DNA of 40,745 nucleotides. Origin: Microvirga makkahensis (GTDB taxonomy: Bacteria; Pseudomonadota; Alphaproteobacteria; Rhizobiales; Beijerinckiaceae). Of this stretch, positions 22,083 through 29,442 are shown piece by piece. A model generated the notes under the pieces. The model saw only the letters and a list, made by a program, of their open reading frames with translations. It was not told the origin of the DNA and did not search any database. The DNA is taken from assembly GCF_009830105.1 (NCBI RefSeq), contig NZ_WURB01000033.1:1-40745 (forward strand). The letters are read 5' to 3'. Position 1 is the first letter of the stretch, and each line of letters begins with the position of its first letter. Made by a program: the position numbers and the translations under genes.

Positions 22083-22964
22083 ATGGCAGCCTCTTCCCGT
22101 CCCGCTCTCGTCGAGGGTCTGAAACCTCTTGCGGAGAATTACGACCTCATCCTGTGCGACGTCTGGGGTGTGCTGCACAACGGCGTCACGGCCTACGAGA
22201 CGGCAGGCGATGCGCTCACGCGGTTTCGCGCGAAAGGAGGGCGCGTCGTCCTCGTCTCGAACGCTCCGCGCCCCGGCGCGGCGGTCGGTGCGCAGCTCGA
22301 CCGCTTCAAGGTTCCGCGCACGGCCTATGATGCCATCGTCACCTCGGGCGACCTGACGCGTCTGGCCATCGAGGAGCGGATCGACAAGGTCGTGAATCAC
22401 ATCGGTCCGCCCCGGGACATGGGGATGTACGACGGCCTCGATGTGCGCTTCGGTAGGATCGAGGAGGCGGATTACGTGGTCTGCTCCGGCTTCGACGACG
22501 ACGAGAACGAGACGGTGGAGGATTACCGCTCCCGTCTGGAGGCCATGCGCCGCCGCGACCTGCTCATGGTCTGCGCCAATCCCGATCTCATCGTGGAGCG
22601 CGGCCATATGATCCTGCCATGCGCGGGCACGATCGCCCTCGCGTACGAGGAGATGGGCGGCATGGTGTTCTATGCGGGCAAGCCGCATGCCCCGGTCTAT
22701 GAGAGGGCGCTCGCCATCGCGTCCCAGCTCGGCGGGCGCTCCATCCCCAAGGAGCGGGTGCTGGCCGTAGGCGACGCGATCCGCACCGATATCGCGGGGG
22801 CGGTCGGCTTCGGCATCGACTCCCTGCTCATCGCTCGCGGCATCCACGCGAAGGAACTCGGGCTTCACGAGGGCGACCTCGTTTCCGATCACGTGCAGGA
22901 CTGGGCGGATCGCCAGCCCGTGACCCCCACCGCCCTCATGGACATGCTCGCCTGGGAGGCGTGA
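22083..22964 (+). CDS. HAD-superfamily class IIA hydrolase (NagD/CECR5-like)
   Basis: A 293-residue cytoplasmic HAD phosphatase-like protein. Motif I reads Leu-Cys-Asp-Val-Trp-Gly-Val-Leu-His-Asn-Gly: the nucleophile Asp26 is present, but the usual second Asp (general acid) is Trp28, as I recall for this subfamily (TIGR01459). Motif II is the Val-Ser-Asn-Ala-Pro-Arg-Pro stretch, the lysine motif is Gly-Lys-Pro-His-Ala-Pro, and motif IV is Gly-Asp-Ala-Ile-Arg-Thr-Asp. The C2A cap is of the type found in NagD and phosphoglycolate phosphatase-like enzymes. The substrate is unknown. ribF follows 45 bp downstream on the same strand; the repeated juxtaposition with ribF, known in Hyphomicrobiales, suggests a nucleotide or flavin intermediate as substrate, but this is inference. 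Confidence 0.9.
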   Translation: MAASSRPALVEGLKPLAENYDLILCDVWGVLHNGVTAYETAGDALTRFRAKGGRVVLVSNAPRPGAAVGAQLDRFKVPRTAYDAIVTSGDLTRLAIEERIDKVVNHIGPPRDMGMYDGLDVRFGRIEEADYVVCSGFDDDENETVEDYRSRLEAMRRRDLLMVCANPDLIVERGHMILPCAGTIALAYEEMGGMVFYAGKPHAPVYERALAIASQLGGRSIPKERVLAVGDAIRTDIAGAVGFGIDSLLIARGIHAKELGLHEGDLVSDHVQDWADRQPVTPTALMDMLAWEA

Positions 22965-23009
22965 GCGCCTCCCTTGACCCCGCAACCGGTTGAGGTAGAG
23001 ACCCGCTTC

Positions 23010-23981
23010 ATGCCTTCCGTTCAACCTCTCGCCCCGGTGCCGTCCTCCTTCGTGGTCCGCCGCGATGGCGAGCCCGTGCCCCGGAGCCTCAAGGGGGCCG
23101 TGGCGGCGATCGGCAATTTCGACGGGGTGCATCGCGGGCACCGGCATCTGCTCGACATGGCCCTGGGCTCCGGGAGGCCCGCCGCCGCTCTCACCTTCGA
23201 GCCGCATCCGCGCAGCTTCTTCCAGCCGGACAAGCCGCTGTTTCGCCTGACACCCGAACCGGTGAAGCTCAAGATCTTCGCGCGCCTGGGGCTCACCGGT
23301 GCCTTCGTCCTCCGCTTCGATGGAAGGCTCGCGTCTCTCGGCGCCGAGGAGTTCGTGAGCCTCCTGAAGCGGGATCTCGAGCTTTCGGGTGTCGTCATCG
23401 GCCACGATTTCCATTTCGGGCGCGGGCGCGAGGGGAATCCGGAAAGGATGCGTGAGCTGTGCCGCGGGCTGGGGCTCGACTGCCTCATCGCTCCCGCCAT
23501 CGTGGAGGGCACGCAGCCCGTTTCCTCCAGCGCCATCCGCGCGGCCCTGGAGGGGGGCGACGTCGCGACCGCCAACAGGCTCCTGGGCTATCGCTGGTTC
23601 GTCCATGCGCAGGTGCGACACGGAGACAAGCGGGGCAGGGAACTCGGCTACCCGACGGCCAACATGCGCCTGCCGGACGATGGCCGGCTGCGGCACGGGA
23701 TTTATGCGGTCCGCGCTTTCGTGAACGGGCAGCCGGTCGACGGCGTCGCCAGCTTCGGCCGCCGCCCGACCTTCGACAACGGCGCGCCGCTGCTCGAAAC
23801 GCATCTTTTCGATTTCAAGGACGATCTCTACGGCCGGACCTTCGACGTGGAGTTCGTCGGCTGGATCCGCGGCGAGGAGCGCTTCGACGGGATCGAGGCG
23901 CTGATCGCGCAGATGGACCGGGATTCGGAGGAGGCCAAGCGGATGCTGAGGGCCGACCGGTCCCCCTCGATGATAGGGTAG
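23010..23981 (+). CDS. ribF: Bifunctional riboflavin kinase / FMN adenylyltransferase
   Basis: A 323-residue cytoplasmic enzyme that turns riboflavin into FMN and then FAD. The N-terminal nucleotidyltransferase domain has Gly-Asn-Phe-Asp-Gly-Val-His-Arg-Gly-His and, at about residues 165-175, Val-Ser-Ser-Ser-Ala-Ile-Arg. The C-terminal flavokinase domain begins near the Arg-Gly-Arg-Glu-Leu-Gly-Tyr-Pro-Thr-Ala-Asn motif and ends with the usual Phe-Asp-Gly-Ile-Glu-Ala-Leu-x-x-Gln-Met-Asp helix. The length is typical of the family. The ATG at 23010, with a GAGGTAGAG stretch about 10 nt upstream, is preferred over a TTG at 22974 that would add 12 unrelated residues. It follows the HAD gene in what looks like one transcript. 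Confidence 0.95.
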   Translation: MPSVQPLAPVPSSFVVRRDGEPVPRSLKGAVAAIGNFDGVHRGHRHLLDMALGSGRPAAALTFEPHPRSFFQPDKPLFRLTPEPVKLKIFARLGLTGAFVLRFDGRLASLGAEEFVSLLKRDLELSGVVIGHDFHFGRGREGNPERMRELCRGLGLDCLIAPAIVEGTQPVSSSAIRAALEGGDVATANRLLGYRWFVHAQVRHGDKRGRELGYPTANMRLPDDGRLRHGIYAVRAFVNGQPVDGVASFGRRPTFDNGAPLLETHLFDFKDDLYGRTFDVEFVGWIRGEERFDGIEALIAQMDRDSEEAKRMLRADRSPSMIG

Positions 23982-23991
23982 GTTCAATGGT

Positions 23992-24024
23992 GTCATCCCA
24001 GCGGCATCCAAGGCCGGGGATGAC
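23992..24024. repeat. Intergenic palindrome, degenerate REP-like copy 4
   Basis: GTCATCCC (23992-23999) and GGGATGAC (24017-24024) form perfect 8-bp outer arms. The interior, which would normally hold the CCGGC core, is decayed. Confidence 0.65.
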
Positions 24025-24036
24025 ATTCCCGCGTCG

Positions 24037-24057
24037 TCACCGGCACAGGGCCGGTGA
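24037..24057. repeat. Intergenic palindrome, REP-like copy 5
   Basis: Perfect 8-bp arms TCACCGGC and GCCGGTGA around the loop ACAGG. It lies 12 bp from copy 4 between the convergent ribF and msrB genes. Confidence 0.8.
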
Positions 24058-24094
24058 TCCCGATCAGTCAATCTTTGCGCTTCTCAGGGGCGGG

Positions 24095-24117
24095 ATGGCC
24101 GGCATGAGGCCGGCTAT
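24095..24117. repeat. Intergenic palindrome, REP-like copy 6
   Basis: Nine-pair arms (one G-T pair) around the loop ATGAG, with a GCCGGC core. It lies 36 bp beyond the msrB stop and could also act as its transcript end, although no T tract follows. Confidence 0.65.
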
Positions 24118-24153
24118 GGCGGCAAGAGAGGTCTTAACGGCTTCCAGGCCACT

Positions 24154-24660
24154 TTAGGAGGCCACGACCTCGCCCTCGGGCGCGCCCCGGCCGAGATCGT
24201 CCGGCAGCGGGTCGCCTTCCGCGACGAAGCGCATGGACACCGAATTCATGCAATAGCGCTCGCCGGTGGGGGGAGGGCCGTCCGGGAACACGTGGCCCAG
24301 GTGCCCCTCGCAGCGGGCGCAGCGGATCTCGGTGCGGATCATGCCGTAGCTCGTATCGCGCACGAAGGCGATGTGGGCGCGGTCGATGGGGTCGAAGAAG
24401 CTCGGCCATCCGGTGCCGGATTCGAACTTGGTGCCCGACTTGAACAGGGGCAGGCCGCAGAGGCGGCAGCAATAGGTGCCCTTCTCCTTGGCCTCGTTGA
24501 AGACGCCGCAGAAGGGGCGCTCGGTTCCATGCTCCAGGAGAACGCGCCGCTCTTCGTCGTCGAGATCGTCCACGAGCCTGCGGAACTCCTCGGGGGAGGG
24601 GGGCGTCAGGTCGAAGCCGGCGCGGGAGCGCTTGCCTTCCGTGGTGGTCATCTCTGCCAT
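24154..24660 (-). CDS. msrB: Peptide-methionine (R)-S-oxide reductase
   Basis: A 168-residue cytoplasmic repair enzyme that reduces methionine-R-sulfoxide in proteins. The catalytic cysteine is Cys137 in Arg-Tyr-Cys-Met-Asn-Ser, the final motif of MsrB. Zinc is held by two Cys-x-x-Cys pairs, Cys65/Cys68 and Cys114/Cys117. Conserved Ser-Gly-Thr-Gly-Trp-Pro-Ser-Phe and Gly-His-Val-Phe-Pro-Asp-Gly form the substrate pocket. An additional cysteine (Cys51) sits where many MsrB proteins have Ser or Thr and may serve as the resolving residue. The N-terminal 24 residues are a short extension without a signal peptide. An AGGAG site 7 nt before the ATG fixes the start. MsrA is not in the window. Confidence 0.96.
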   Translation of the reverse strand: MAEMTTTEGKRSRAGFDLTPPSPEEFRRLVDDLDDEERRVLLEHGTERPFCGVFNEAKEKGTYCCRLCGLPLFKSGTKFESGTGWPSFFDPIDRAHIAFVRDTSYGMIRTEIRCARCEGHLGHVFPDGPPPTGERYCMNSVSMRFVAEGDPLPDDLGRGAPEGEVVAS

Positions 24661-24804
24661 GGGTCACTCCTAACGGCGGGTGGGGTCTGGTTCCTTACAT
24701 AGGCAGGGGGCGCCTGAATCACCACGCTTTATTATCCGGCCCGGCGCTGCTAAAAGGCTCCCATGCCCATGGATTTTCAGGCTCAAGCTCCGGCCCGTTT
24801 CCGG

Positions 24805-24847
24805 CCTTCGCGAATTATCGGCCCGGCCCTCGCGTGACCCGCGAAGG
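24805..24847 (+). other. Long-range inverted repeat in the ileS leader
   Basis: CCTTCGCG (24805-24812) and CGCGAAGG (24840-24847) are perfect 8-bp arms separated by 27 nt, upstream of ileS. With the hairpin at 24890-24905 it could fold the leader. No known riboswitch pattern was recognised. Confidence 0.3.
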
Positions 24848-24889
24848 TCCGGGATCTCTGCCGTTCGCCTCAAACACAGCCTGAATGGA

Positions 24890-24905
24890 GCCCCCCATCG
24901 GGGGC
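24890..24905 (+). other. Hairpin just upstream of the ileS start
   Basis: A 6-bp G/C stem with a 4-nt loop ends 21 nt before the ileS ATG at 24927. It would bury the alternative ATG at 24885 close to structure and may influence translation; there is no T tract. Confidence 0.35.
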
Positions 24906-24926
24906 CGCTTGGATCGATTGACCGTC

Positions 24927-27875
24927 ATGACCGACAGACCTGAGAGCGCCGCTCGCGACTATTCCGAAACCCTCTTCCTGCCGCAGACCGACTTTCCCAT
25001 GCGGGCGGGCCTCCCTCAGCGCGAGCCCCAGTTCCTCCAGCGCTGGAACGAGATGAAGCTCTACGAGCGTCTGCGCGAGGTCCAGAAGGGCCGCACCCGC
25101 TTCGTGCTGCACGACGGCCCTCCCTATGCCAACGGCAACATCCATATCGGCCATGCCCTCAACAAGATCCTGAAGGACCTGATCGTCCGCTCGCAGGGGA
25201 TGTTGGGTTTCGACTCCAATTACGTGCCGGGCTGGGACTGCCACGGCCTGCCCATCGAGTGGAAGATCGAGGAGGAGTATCGCGCCAAGGGCAAGAACAA
25301 GGACGAGGTGCCGATTGTCGAGTTCCGCCGGGAGTGCCGGGCGTTCGCGGAGAAATGGATCGACGTGCAGCGCGAGGAGTTCAAGCGCCTCGGCGTCGGC
25401 GGCGACTGGGAGCACCCCTACCTCACCATGTCCTATGACGCGGAGGCCCAGATCGCCCGCGAGATCATCAAGTTTGCGACGAGCGATCAGCTCTACCGCG
25501 GCTCGAAGCCGGTCATGTGGTCCTCCGTCGAGAGGACCGCACTCGCCGAAGCCGAGGTGGAGTATCACGAGAAGACCTCCACCACGATCTGGGTGAAGTT
25601 CAGGATCACCAACACCCTCGACGGCGATCTCGACGGCGCGTCGGTGGTCATTTGGACGACGACTCCCTGGACGATCCCGGCGAACCGCGCCATCGCCTAT
25701 GGCGAGAACATCGCCTACGGCCTCTACAAGGTCACTGAAGCCGCCGAGGACAACTGGGCGAAGGCGGGCGACCGTTTCGTTCTCGCCGACAAGCTCGCCG
25801 CCGACGTGTTCGCGGCGGCCCGCGTTGCCGCGTACGAGCGCGTGAAGGACGTGCTGCCGGTGATGATCGAGCGCTGCGCGCATCCGTTCCGCGGTCTCGA
25901 CGGCGCGGACGGCTTCTGGGACTACCCGGTGCCGATGCTGCCTGCCGATTACGTGACCGACGATGCCGGCACGGGCTTCGTCCATACCGCGCCAGGCCAT
26001 GGCGCGGACGACTACAATACTTACGTGAAACATCGCGACGTGTTCGCGGCCTGCGGCACCCGGGAGGTGCCGCACACAGTGGCGCCGGACTCGTCCTACT
26101 TCCCCAACATTCCGTTTTTCGCGGGCGAGCGCATCTATGACGACAAGGGCAAGGATGCGGGCGCCAACGAGGCGGTGATCAGGAAGCTCGTGGAGGCCGG
26201 CGCGCTGATCGCGCGCGGCCGCCTGAAGCATCAGTACCCGCATTCCTGGCGCTCGAAGGGCCCGCTCATCTTCCGCAACACGCCGCAATGGTTCATCTCG
26301 ATGGACAAGCCGCTGGATGACAAGGGCGATACGCTCCGCCAGCGCGCCCTGCGCGGCATCGAGAGCGTGCAGTGGGTACCGGAATCCGGCGAGAACCGCA
26401 TCACCGGCATGATCGCCAACCGTCCCGATTGGGTGGTCTCGCGCCAGCGCGCCTGGGGCGTGCCGATCGCCGTCTTCGTGAAGAAGGGCACCAACGAGAT
26501 CCTGAAGGACGAACGGGTCAATGAGGCCATCGCCGAGGCCTTCGAGAAGGAGGGCGCCGACGCATGGTACGCGGATGACGGCTCGCGCTTCCTGAAGGCG
26601 GGCGGTTACGATCTGAGCGACTACGAGAAGATCGAGGACATCCTCGACGTGTGGTTCGACTCCGGCTGCACGCACGCCTTCGCGCTCGAGAGGCGCCCCG
26701 ACCTGCAGGTGAGACGCAAGGTGGACGGCGGCCCGGACCGGGTCATGTACCTCGAAGGCTCGGACCAGCACCGCGGCTGGTTCCATTCGTCGCTTCTGGA
26801 AAGCTGCGGCACGCGCGGCCGCCCGCCTTACGACATCGTCGTCACGCACGGCTTCACGCTCGACGAGCAGGGCCGCAAGATGTCGAAGTCGCTGGGCAAC
26901 ACGGTCGCGCCGCAGGCCGTCATCAAGGAATACGGCGCCGATATCCTGCGGCTGTGGACGGCCTCGGTGGATTACTGGGACGATCAGCGCATCGGTCCCG
27001 AGATCATCAAGACGACCGCCGAGACCTATCGCAAGCTGCGCAACACGATCCGCTGGATGCTGGGCTCGCTCGCGCACTTCCGCGAGACGGACAAGGTGGC
27101 GTTCGACGCCATGCCCGAGCTGGAGCGCTTCGTTCTTCATCGCCTCGTGGAACTCGACGGCGAGATGCGCGAGGCCTATGCGAGCTACGACTACAAGCGC
27201 GTGGTCGCGCTGCTCAACTCCTTCATGACCACGGATCTGTCGGCGTTCTACTTCGACGTGCGCAAGGACACGCTCTACTGCGATCCGATCTCGAGCGTCG
27301 CGCGCAAGAGCGCGCTGACCGTCATCGACCAGACCTTCCGCTGCGTGGTGACCTGGATCGCCCCGATCCTGGCGTTCACGGCGGAGGAGGCCTGGCTCGC
27401 GCGCTTCCCGAACGCGGAATCCGTCCATCTCGAAACCTTCCCTGAAGTGCCGGCCGGTTGGCGCAACGATGCGCTCGCCGAGCGCTGGGCCAAGGTGCGC
27501 CGCGTGCGCCGCGTCGTCACCGGCGCGCTGGAAATCGAGCGCGCGCAAAAGCGCATCGGCGCGAGCCTTGAAGCCGCTCCCGTCGTGCACATCGCCGACG
27601 AGGGCCTCTTCAAGTCCGTTCAGGGGCTCGACATGGCCGAAATCTGCATCACCTCGGCCATCCGGGTGGTGCAGGGCGAGGGACCCGCGGAGGCTTTCCG
27701 TCTCGAGGACGTGAAGGGCGTTGCCGTGGTGCCCGAACTCGCCATGGGCCGCAAATGCGCCCGCTCCTGGAAGGTCACGCCCGAGGTGGGCAGCGATCCG
27801 GATTATCCGGACGTGACGCCCCGCGATGCGGCGGCCCTTCGCGAATGGGACCGGCTGAAGGCGGCTGCGGAATGA
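24927..27875 (+). CDS. ileS: Isoleucyl-tRNA synthetase
   Basis: A 982-residue class Ia synthetase. The His-Ile-Gly-His signature is at residues 73-76 and Lys-Met-Ser-Lys-Ser at 651-655. The editing domain between them contains Trp-Thr-Thr-Thr-Pro-Trp-Thr and the Gly-Thr-Gly-Phe-Val-His-Thr-Ala-Pro-Gly-His-Gly segment that removes mischarged valine. The C-terminal zinc module of the E. coli enzyme is not conserved: only Cys-Ala-Arg-Ser-Trp remains of the first Cys-x-x-Cys, and the second pair is missing. The start at 24927 matches the family's N-terminus better than the ATG at 24885; neither has a strong ribosome site. The stop overlaps the lspA start (ATGA), so the two genes are translationally coupled. 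Confidence 0.96.
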   Translation: MTDRPESAARDYSETLFLPQTDFPMRAGLPQREPQFLQRWNEMKLYERLREVQKGRTRFVLHDGPPYANGNIHIGHALNKILKDLIVRSQGMLGFDSNYVPGWDCHGLPIEWKIEEEYRAKGKNKDEVPIVEFRRECRAFAEKWIDVQREEFKRLGVGGDWEHPYLTMSYDAEAQIAREIIKFATSDQLYRGSKPVMWSSVERTALAEAEVEYHEKTSTTIWVKFRITNTLDGDLDGASVVIWTTTPWTIPANRAIAYGENIAYGLYKVTEAAEDNWAKAGDRFVLADKLAADVFAAARVAAYERVKDVLPVMIERCAHPFRGLDGADGFWDYPVPMLPADYVTDDAGTGFVHTAPGHGADDYNTYVKHRDVFAACGTREVPHTVAPDSSYFPNIPFFAGERIYDDKGKDAGANEAVIRKLVEAGALIARGRLKHQYPHSWRSKGPLIFRNTPQWFISMDKPLDDKGDTLRQRALRGIESVQWVPESGENRITGMIANRPDWVVSRQRAWGVPIAVFVKKGTNEILKDERVNEAIAEAFEKEGADAWYADDGSRFLKAGGYDLSDYEKIEDILDVWFDSGCTHAFALERRPDLQVRRKVDGGPDRVMYLEGSDQHRGWFHSSLLESCGTRGRPPYDIVVTHGFTLDEQGRKMSKSLGNTVAPQAVIKEYGADILRLWTASVDYWDDQRIGPEIIKTTAETYRKLRNTIRWMLGSLAHFRETDKVAFDAMPELERFVLHRLVELDGEMREAYASYDYKRVVALLNSFMTTDLSAFYFDVRKDTLYCDPISSVARKSALTVIDQTFRCVVTWIAPILAFTAEEAWLARFPNAESVHLETFPEVPAGWRNDALAERWAKVRRVRRVVTGALEIERAQKRIGASLEAAPVVHIADEGLFKSVQGLDMAEICITSAIRVVQGEGPAEAFRLEDVKGVAVVPELAMGRKCARSWKVTPEVGSDPDYPDVTPRDAAALREWDRLKAAAE

Positions 27876-28489
27876 TCAGAGGCGAAGGCTCCCGGGCGCC
27901 TGTCCCCGGCCCCAATGCCCCCGAAAAGGCTCCGCAGCGCCCGCGCGCTGCGGGCAAGCCCCGCGCTTCCAGGGAGGGAGCGAAGGCCCGCCCGGCCCGG
28001 AACGGCTTCTCGGCAGCTGCGATCCTCGGATTCTCCGCGGCCCTGATCACCCTGATCCTCGACCAGGCGACCAAGCTCTACACCCTCTTCGTCTACGATC
28101 TGCCTCTGAAGGAGCCGGTGGAATTCGCTCCCTTCATCAACCTGATCGTGGTCTGGAACAGGGGCATCTCCTACGGCCTCTTCCAACAGGATGGGGACCT
28201 GGGGCGCTGGGTCCTGATCGTCGTCTCGATCCTGGCCTCCATCGGCCTGTCCATCTGGATTCGCCGCACCGGGGCCAAGCTCCTGGCGACGTCCCTCGGG
28301 CTGATCGTGGGCGGGGCTATCGGTAATGTGATCGACCGGCTGGCCTACGGGGCGGTGTTCGATTTCATCCAGTTCCATGTCGGGGACTGGTCCTGGTACG
28401 TGTTCAATGTCGCGGACGCGGCCATCGTTGCGGGGGTGATTGGATTGCTTTATGACTCCTTCGTGCTGGAAGCGCGAAGGGGCCGCTAA
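27872..28489 (+). CDS. lspA: Lipoprotein signal peptidase (signal peptidase II)
   Basis: A 205-residue inner-membrane aspartic protease that removes signal peptides from prolipoproteins. Four transmembrane helices lie between about residues 50 and 200. The catalytic aspartates are in Gly-Asn-Val-Ile-Asp-Arg-Leu and Phe-Asn-Val-Ala-Asp-Ala, and the Asn-Arg-Gly-Ile-Ser-Tyr-Gly-Leu loop corresponds to the conserved Asn-x-Gly-x-(A/S) motif. The first 46 residues are a Pro/Arg/Lys/Ala-rich tail that the typical 160-170-residue LspA lacks. Its start overlaps the ileS stop by four bases, which supports this start over a downstream one, but an internal start cannot be excluded. The ileS-lspA pairing is very widespread in bacteria. 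Confidence 0.94.
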   Translation: MIRGEGSRAPVPGPNAPEKAPQRPRAAGKPRASREGAKARPARNGFSAAAILGFSAALITLILDQATKLYTLFVYDLPLKEPVEFAPFINLIVVWNRGISYGLFQQDGDLGRWVLIVVSILASIGLSIWIRRTGAKLLATSLGLIVGGAIGNVIDRLAYGAVFDFIQFHVGDWSWYVFNVADAAIVAGVIGLLYDSFVLEARRGR

Positions 28490-28578
28490 GCTCCGAGCTG
28501 CCGGACAAGCTGCCTTATGTTCGCCCTAAAAAGCGATCAGGCGTTCCAGGCATAATGAGAAACAATGGTGGGTGTGCC

Positions 28579-29220
28579 ATGAAGGGAATGAGAATCTTTG
28601 GCCTCGCGGGCGCTGTCGCGCTCCTGTTCGCCGCATCCTCCGCCTCGGCGCAGGAAGGCGAGGCCGTGAAGAGCCTGCTCGGCAGCATCGGCATCATCCC
28701 CAAGGACAAAGAGCCGATCATCTACAACGAGCGCGCGCCCCTCGTGCTGCCGCCCAGCATGGATCTGCCGCCGCCCGCCGCTCCCAACAGCGCCGAGGCG
28801 AACAGCGTCAACTGGCCCAGGGATCCGGATGTGGCGGCCCGCCGCAAGGCGGCCAGAGAGGCCAGGACGCCTGCCTCGGAAACCGAGCTTTCCAAGCTCA
28901 GCGAAGGCAAGCGCCTCTCCATCGACGAGATCCGTGCCGGCCGCAACCCGAACAGCCGGGATTCGCTTCCGCAACCCGTGGGGGGCTGGACCACGAATAA
29001 CAGCCGCATGACGCCGGACGAGCTGCGTTCGTTCTCAACGAGCAAGAAGGTCGAGCTCGAGGGCGATGGCCTGGAGCGCCGCTACCTGAGCGATCCGCCG
29101 CAGAATCTTTTGAAGGCCGCCCCCGGCGCGCCTCTCAGGATGTCCGCCGACCCGAAGCCGACCGGTAATCCCGACAGTCCGCAGGCCTTCATCCAGCAAC
29201 AGCAGCAGCGCAGGCAATAG
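28579..29220 (+). CDS. Exported Pro/Ala-rich protein of unknown function
   Basis: A 213-residue protein. Residues 1-24 form a signal peptide (basic start, Ala/Leu core, ending Ala-Ser-Ala-Gln); there is no lipobox cysteine. The mature part has a short helix and then Arg-Ala-Pro-Leu-Val-Leu-Pro-Pro-Ser. That segment resembles the Ala-Pro-Leu-x-Leu-Pro-Pro motif of DUF3035/BamF-like envelope proteins of alphaproteobacteria, but the match is from memory and weak. The remainder is charged and low in hydrophobics, and the C-terminus ends in a run of Gln and Arg. An ATG at 28555 is in frame, but a CATAAT that could be a -10 element overlaps it, so 28579 is preferred. It lies between lspA and two M16 peptidase genes and is probably transcribed with them. 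Confidence 0.75.
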   Translation: MKGMRIFGLAGAVALLFAASSASAQEGEAVKSLLGSIGIIPKDKEPIIYNERAPLVLPPSMDLPPPAAPNSAEANSVNWPRDPDVAARRKAAREARTPASETELSKLSEGKRLSIDEIRAGRNPNSRDSLPQPVGGWTTNNSRMTPDELRSFSTSKKVELEGDGLERRYLSDPPQNLLKAAPGAPLRMSADPKPTGNPDSPQAFIQQQQQRRQ

Positions 29221-29246
29221 CGCAGTGCCAGCGCGCTCTCTCTACC

Positions 29247-29282
29247 TTTCAGGCGAACGGGCTCCCCCCGCTTCGCCTGAAA
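29247..29282 (+). terminator. Hairpin between the exported protein and the M16 genes
   Basis: Perfect 11-bp arms (29247-29257 and 29272-29282) enclose a 14-nt loop 27 bp past the stop. There is no T tract, so it could be an attenuating hairpin, an RNA-processing site or a rho-assisted end. Confidence 0.45.
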
Positions 29283-29442
29283 ACGTTCCAGGGGCCTGAC
29301 AAGGCCAAGCCTGTTCGCGCCCCCAAACGCAGACCATGTCGCACCAAAAGGTGCTCTGCCTCGCTTGCGTGCTCGCCCAATTCGACTATCCCCCTAGGGC
29401 GTGCCCTACGAAACGATTTGATGCTTCCAAGGTTGAACCGTC

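Noticed and set aside
22050..24071. A 673-codon minus-strand frame opposite the HAD gene and ribF
   Set aside because: It is antisense to two well-supported genes and its amino acid composition is shadow-like.
24870..27590. A 906-codon open frame on the minus strand opposite ileS
   Set aside because: It lies wholly antisense to a clear isoleucyl-tRNA synthetase, and its composition (His, Arg and Asp rich) is what high-GC codon bias produces on the opposite strand.
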